A stretch of 64,000 nt of DNA from contig CAIRXW010000023.1 in NCBI GenBank assembly GCA_903882665.1, positions 1 to 64,000 of the forward strand. The letters run 5' to 3'. Within the stretch, counting starts at the first letter, position 1, and each line of letters opens with the position of its first letter. Shown piece after piece: positions 60,216 through 64,000 of this stretch. The DNA is from an uncultured Chlorobiaceae bacterium (lineage in GTDB: Bacteria; Bacteroidota; Chlorobiia; Chlorobiales; Chlorobiaceae). A program made the position numbers and the translations under genes. The notes under the pieces are model-generated. The model did no database searches. It worked only from the letters and a program-made list of their open reading frames with translations, and was not told the origin of the DNA.

Positions 60216-60738
60216 ACTGAAAACTGAAAAATAAGCTCAACAAGTCTATGCCTGATTTATTACACTGGCAAGATAACGGTAATGATCGAACATCTTGACA
60301 AACAAATAATCCACCCTCAGTGCTTACGTGCCTGTACATTTTCAACAAACTATCCGCCCAACCGTATACAAAAAAAATAGCTGTTGAGCAGTATAAAGCA
60401 AAGCGCAAACGTGTTTTTACACAGAACTACAAATATATTTTGCATTATTATAAAAAAAAGCGAATATTACGGTTTGTAACACGTCGGTCACATGGAACTC
60501 AGGGACTGGCAGTGAGTGAAAGAAAAGTTGTTCTGGCACCGTTAGTCATTGTGTTTTTCGTGTTCTGTGGAAAACCAATCGGGAATTGAGGTGACCAAAT
60601 CAGGAAAATGAGGTGAACTGGGAGGAACCCTCATGTTGTATACGGCAAATCCTTCAAGCTGTTTCGAGAATCTGCCGTTTCAGGGACGTTGAACAGCGTA
60701 AATATGTTACCATAAAACTGAATAACCCGGATGATAAA
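60216..60738. other. AT-rich gap with IS-end-like direct repeats and a decayed 5' end of a LuxR-type gene
   Basis: No complete gene is present. Two imperfect direct copies of a GGAATTGAGGTGA-like unit lie at 60581-60618. From about 60645 to 60738 the plus frame (ILQAVSRICRFRDVEQRKY) still resembles the middle of the neighbouring regulator (FLEAVARISWLDMLDEQ), so this is the remaining upstream part of a truncated duplicate. Confidence 0.55.
60581..60618. repeat. Tandem GAGGTGA direct repeats, possible IS21-like end
   Basis: GGGAATTGAGGTGACC (60581-60596) is repeated with changes as AGGAAAATGAGGTGAAC (60602-60618), spaced 22 bp. Multiple short terminal direct repeats are seen at ends of IS21-family elements, but no transposase or opposite end was found. 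Confidence 0.3.
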
Positions 60739-61242
60739 ATGAACGCACACGTAGAAGAAAACAACAAAAGCAGTGTTGATTACGAAAAAGAGATTGCTGT
60801 TCTTCGTAACAGAATTGCGAATCAGGATTTGGAACTGACAAGAGTTTCCACAGCGATTGCTGAAAAAACAAATTCATTGCGCAATCTTCTTGACCAGATA
60901 CATGCCCTTGAAATCGATACCACGGTAAAAAGGTCGATGACTGATTCCTGTTTGAGCCTTATTGAGACCGAGACTATTGAAAAACGTCTAAACATAGAGC
61001 TCACTGAATCTGACTCTGTCTTTTTGTCGAAACTGCAGAAAAAACATGCTAACCTCAACCAGCGTGAGCTGAGAATAAGCCTTCTTGTAAAACTGAACTA
61101 CGACACCAGGGAGATTGGCCGCTCTGTTGGCATCTCAACAAGAGGAATGGAAAGCATCCGCTACAGAATGCACAAAAAGCTCGGACTTGGAAAACACCAG
61201 TCTATCAAGACCTACCTTTCAGATCTCGCTGTTGCGATGTAA
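60739..61242 (+). CDS. Short LuxR-type regulator, truncated paralogue
   Basis: From the ATG at 60739 (MNAHVEENNKSSVDYEKEIA) the protein has 167 residues: a coiled coil (about 15-60) and the C-terminal LuxR-type HTH (NLNQRELRISLLVKLNYD, GISTRGMESIRYRMHKKLG). It is closely related to the last 170 residues of the regulator at 58063-59304 but lacks the STAS-like N-terminus. The frame opens at a GTG at 60613 and the upstream residues still resemble the paralogue, so the gene is probably a 5'-deleted copy. The intact HTH and clean terminator suggest it may still be expressed, perhaps as a competitor of the full-length protein. Confidence 0.75.
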   Translation: MNAHVEENNKSSVDYEKEIAVLRNRIANQDLELTRVSTAIAEKTNSLRNLLDQIHALEIDTTVKRSMTDSCLSLIETETIEKRLNIELTESDSVFLSKLQKKHANLNQRELRISLLVKLNYDTREIGRSVGISTRGMESIRYRMHKKLGLGKHQSIKTYLSDLAVAM

Positions 61243-61270
61243 GCCATTGCGTACGCTTGGGTACATAAAT

Positions 61271-61307
61271 CAAAAGCCTCTGTTTCACCTCGAAGCAGAG
61301 GCTTTTG
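61271..61307 (+). terminator. Rho-independent terminator after the short LuxR-type gene
   Basis: A perfect 12-bp inverted repeat CAAAAGCCTCTG / CAGAGGCTTTTG with a 13-base loop lies 28 bp after the stop codon. The TTTTG end gives a short T-tract; the reverse strand is similar, so it may also stop transcripts from the aldehyde dehydrogenase side. Confidence 0.85.
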
Positions 61308-61396
61308 TGCATCCACACCCTGCCGGTTATATGCATTCCGGGGCTGAACGGGATGCCATAATTTTGGGATTGTTGCATCGCTCACCGCTGAAATCA

Positions 61397-61419
61397 GGGC
61401 GGGATGACCCCGCCCCTAC
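61397..61419. repeat. GC-rich REP-like palindrome
   Basis: GGGCGGG-ATGAC-CCCGCCC forms a 7-bp stem within an otherwise AT-richer gap. Similar CCCGCCC palindromes occur as dispersed intergenic repeats in many bacterial genomes; copy number cannot be judged here. Confidence 0.5.
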
Positions 61420-61446
61420 GGATATAAAATGGGAGAAAACAGGGTA

Positions 61447-62829
61447 TCAGCGGCCCATGATGACAACGGTTTTGATATTGACGAATTCCTTGATGCCGTA
61501 GATTGAGAGCTCGCGACCGTATCCGGACTCTTTCACACCGCCGAAAGGAAGACGCGGATCGGATTTTACCATGCTGTTGATAAAACAGTTCCCGACATCA
61601 AGCCGGTCGGCAATGGCCAGTGCCCGTTCACGGTTGGCGGAAAAAATGGCTGAACCCAGTCCGTAAGGGGTGTCGTTGGCAATCATGACGGCTTCATGGT
61701 CATCCTCTGCTTCGATAAGGGTTGCAACCGGCCCGAAAGTCTCCTCGCTGCAGGCCGCCATCCCCTTGCGCACCCCCGAAAGAATGGTTGGAGGATAGAA
61801 AAAGCCTTTACGGGAAGGAATTTCTCCTCCACAAAGCAGGCGTGCACCCTGGGCAACGCTCCGGGAAACCTGATCGTGAAGCTGCTGGCGAAGATCCAGG
61901 CGCGCAATCGGCCCCACCTCAACCGCCGGATCAAAGGGGTCACCCATGATTGCCGACTTCATGCGGTGCAGAAAAAGGGATTCAAACTGCTCCATGACGG
62001 AGGTGTGCACAATAAAGCGCTTGGCAGCGACACAGCTCTGGCCGCTGTTCAAAAGGCGAGCCGCAATGCACTGCTCAACCGCCACGGCAAGATCGGCATC
62101 ATCAAGCACGATATAGGGGTCGCTGCCACCCAGCTCAAGCACACTTTTTTTCAGGGCACGTCCCGCTTTTGCTGCAACAGCACGGCCAGCAGCGGTACTT
62201 CCCGTCACCGATACCGCCTTGACGGCAGGATGGTCAATCATGAAACCGGTCAGAGCATCAACATCTTCAAGAGCGATATGCACGGTACGGTAGAGGTGCC
62301 CGGGGAAACCTGCCTCCCGGAAAAGCTCCTCGATAGCAATGGCCGAACCAGTCACATTGGGCGAGTGCTTGACGATAACAGCATTACCTGCCATGATGGC
62401 TGGTGCGGCAAAGCGGAAAACCTGCCAGAATGGAAAATTCCACGGCATGATTCCAAGAACAGGGCCAATCGGCTCACATTTTACCACTCCCCTTGCCCCG
62501 CCGTCAAGGTCGATCTCTTCCGGCTTTAAAAAGAGTGGCGCCTGCTGAGCATAAAAGTCGCAGACCCAGGCGCACTTCACCACCTCCGCCACCGCCTGGG
62601 CAAGCGGCTTGCCCATTTCGCGGCTTATAAGTGCGGCATGGCGCTCCTTCTGGTCGCGAAGGAGCTGCGCAAGGTGCCTCATCAATGCACTGCGTTCCTG
62701 CATGGAAACCTCTCTCCATGAAAGGTAATCCTGATGGGAAACGCTCAATATCTCTTCAATCTCGCCGGATCTCATGGTCTGATATTCGGCAATCACCTCT
62801 TCAGTCGCCGGATTGAGGGTAAGAATCAT
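61447..62829 (-). CDS. NAD(P)-dependent aldehyde dehydrogenase, succinate-semialdehyde type
   Basis: The protein has 460 residues from the ATG at 62829 (MILTLNPATEEVIAEYQTMR). It carries the cofactor region GPVLGIMPWNFPFWQVFR, the catalytic Glu segment LELGGSDPYIVLDDADLA, the nucleophile in LNSGQSCVAAKRFIVH and LPFGGVKESGYGRELS near the end. The length and the compact N-terminus match the short succinate-semialdehyde dehydrogenases of the GabD/YneI type. It may feed succinate into the reductive TCA cycle or detoxify aldehydes; the substrate is not certain. The open frame extends 45 codons upstream without similarity. Confidence 0.92.
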   Translation of the reverse strand: MILTLNPATEEVIAEYQTMRSGEIEEILSVSHQDYLSWREVSMQERSALMRHLAQLLRDQKERHAALISREMGKPLAQAVAEVVKCAWVCDFYAQQAPLFLKPEEIDLDGGARGVVKCEPIGPVLGIMPWNFPFWQVFRFAAPAIMAGNAVIVKHSPNVTGSAIAIEELFREAGFPGHLYRTVHIALEDVDALTGFMIDHPAVKAVSVTGSTAAGRAVAAKAGRALKKSVLELGGSDPYIVLDDADLAVAVEQCIAARLLNSGQSCVAAKRFIVHTSVMEQFESLFLHRMKSAIMGDPFDPAVEVGPIARLDLRQQLHDQVSRSVAQGARLLCGGEIPSRKGFFYPPTILSGVRKGMAACSEETFGPVATLIEAEDDHEAVMIANDTPYGLGSAIFSANRERALAIADRLDVGNCFINSMVKSDPRLPFGGVKESGYGRELSIYGIKEFVNIKTVVIMGR

Positions 62830-62887
62830 GGGTAAGAATGGTTCATGATGGCAAAAGCTGTTCAACCTGAGACGTTGTCCGGAAAGA

Positions 62888-63847
62888 TCAACTGTCGCGG
62901 TCAATACTCTCATAAATTGCAAGATAACTTTCGTAACGTTCCGGATCAATTCGGCCCGACTCAACAGCCTTCAGAATGCCGCACTCCGGCTCCACCGTAT
63001 GCGTACATGAAGAGTAGGCACAATCAGGCATAAAAGCGAGAAACTCCTTGAAATAGAAACGCAGGTTTTCGCGGGTAATCCCTGAAAGATTGAACTCCCT
63101 TATCCCCGGGGTATCAATGATGTAGCCTCCACGGGGCAAAGGCAGCATGATAGAACTGCTTGTGGTGTGCAGCCCTTTTCCGGTCTTCTCATTGGTTTCA
63201 CCGGTTCGAAGCCTCTCCGAGCCGAAAAGCTCATTGATCAGGGTCGACTTTCCAACCCCCGAGTGACCACTGAAGGCAGAAAGCTTGCCGGCAAGAACCT
63301 TGCGGAGAGCCCTCATTCCGTTTTTCTCTTCGGCACTTGTATAAAGAATCCGATAATTAAGGGCGTGATAGGGCTTCATCAGCTCTCTTGTCTCTGTCGA
63401 ATCATCAAGATCCATCTTGTTGACCACAATCACCGTCTTCAACTGCTCCGATTCGGCAAAAACCAGATAACGGTCGATCAGGCGGGTACTGAGCGGAGGG
63501 TCAAAGGCTGAGACCACCACCACCAGTTGATCGATATTGGCGGCAATCACCTGCACCTTCTCCTTGCTGCGGTTCCGGCGAAGATCCCTTTTTCGTGTCA
63601 GGGCACTCCGGCGACGCTCCACAAGCGTAATAACCGCTTCAAACAACTCCGTGCCTGTTTCAGTCTCTTTCAGCACCACCCGGTCACCGACCGCAACAAG
63701 GGATGAAAAATCATTCTCCGTCTTCGTTCCGGGGAAAGTACGGCACCTGAACTCCTCACCCCCGTCGGTTAGAACCATATATGTTGAGCCGGTAACTTCA
63801 ATAACCATACCGCCGCTCACCCCTCCAGCCTCTCTATTACGCTCCAT
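62888..63847 (-). CDS. rsgA: Ribosome small-subunit-dependent GTPase A
   Basis: The 319-residue protein starts at the ATG at 63847 (a GTG two codons upstream is possible). It has an N-terminal OB fold, a circularly permuted GTPase domain with G4 (VVNKMDL) before G1 (SGHSGVGKSTLINELFG) and G3 (DTPGI), and a C-terminal zinc motif (CAYSSCTHTVEPECGI). RsgA matures the 30S subunit. It lies upstream of the aldehyde dehydrogenase gene on the same strand, 58 bp apart. Confidence 0.97.
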   Translation of the reverse strand: MERNREAGGVSGGMVIEVTGSTYMVLTDGGEEFRCRTFPGTKTENDFSSLVAVGDRVVLKETETGTELFEAVITLVERRRSALTRKRDLRRNRSKEKVQVIAANIDQLVVVVSAFDPPLSTRLIDRYLVFAESEQLKTVIVVNKMDLDDSTETRELMKPYHALNYRILYTSAEEKNGMRALRKVLAGKLSAFSGHSGVGKSTLINELFGSERLRTGETNEKTGKGLHTTSSSIMLPLPRGGYIIDTPGIREFNLSGITRENLRFYFKEFLAFMPDCAYSSCTHTVEPECGILKAVESGRIDPERYESYLAIYESIDRDS

Positions 63848-63883
63848 CTTCACACTGCTCCGCTCCCCTTCTTTATAAAAAAA

Positions 63884-64000
63884 CTACCCGATATCCGCCA
63901 GTGCGAACCGGTCATGATAATGATGCAGATAACACTCCCGTATCATACTATGCCCTGCACCCCGCAACTGGCAATCCTCTTCGACAAGCTTGAATGCCGC
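63884..64000 (-). CDS. C-terminal end of an unidentified protein (partial)
   Basis: The minus frame is open from the window end to a TAG at 63884-63886 and encodes 38 residues (AAFKLVEEDCQLRGAGHSMI, RECYLHHYHDRFALADIG). It lies 36 bp upstream of rsgA on the same strand. The fragment is too short to assign a family. Confidence 0.6.
   Translation of the reverse strand, partial: AAFKLVEEDCQLRGAGHSMIRECYLHHYHDRFALADIG

Overview
The window is chromosomal DNA of a green sulfur bacterium (Chlorobiaceae, Chlorobium/Pelodictyon type). The evidence is a BchF/BchV-type bacteriochlorophyllide hydratase, a form IV RuBisCO-like protein with the neighbours it has in this family, a short Bacteroidetes/Chlorobi-type primary sigma factor without region 1.1, a bacillithiol enzyme (BshC) and FAD-dependent ThyX. 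The species cannot be fixed from the sequence alone. No rRNA, tRNA or CRISPR array was recognised.

Layout. 1-3.1 kb: a two-partner secretion pair on the minus strand (TpsB transporter, then the start of a TpsA adhesin with an extended signal peptide). 3.3-7.3 kb: a three-PAS/GAF histidine kinase, an iron-sulfur-flavoprotein-like reductase, a decayed kinase tail and a HEPN protein. 7.4-14.0 kb: a compact minus-strand cluster (bchV, a small membrane protein, class II aldolase/dehydrogenase fusion, LsrF-type aldolase/thiolase, RuBisCO-like protein, SDR dehydrogenase, lptE). This looks like an uncharacterised sugar-phosphate pathway tied to a pigment gene and is the most interesting block. 14.3-18.3 kb: recX, then the translation cluster rplM-rpsI-rpsB-tsf-pyrH with a clear terminator after tsf. 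18.5-29.3 kb: der, an Mrp-type ATPase, a NifU-like scaffold, ftsK, gcvT, the lemA/TPM operon and a RelA/SpoT enzyme.

29.6-52.8 kb: a TPR/O-GlcNAc-transferase-like protein with a 102-bp DNA repeat array, uvrB, an M16 peptidase-lptG-SAM hydrolase run, rpoD, valS, clpP, thyX, accD, a patatin/Omp85 fusion, surE-bshC, and a minus-strand group of a GlmU-like protein, trpG, a LOG-family protein and a small HTH regulator. This is mostly core information processing, envelope assembly and thiol/nucleotide metabolism.

54.1-61.3 kb is the accessory part: a frameshifted, truncated tyrosine recombinase, three successive strong hairpins (the outermost resembling an integron attC fold), an M6 metalloprotease ending in four nearly identical lectin/propeller-like repeats, about 1 kb of AT-rich non-coding DNA, two paralogous LuxR-type regulators (one 5'-truncated behind IS-end-like direct repeats) and a lipid-kinase gene. 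After 61.4 kb core genes resume: a succinate-semialdehyde-type dehydrogenase, rsgA, and the tail of an unidentified gene.
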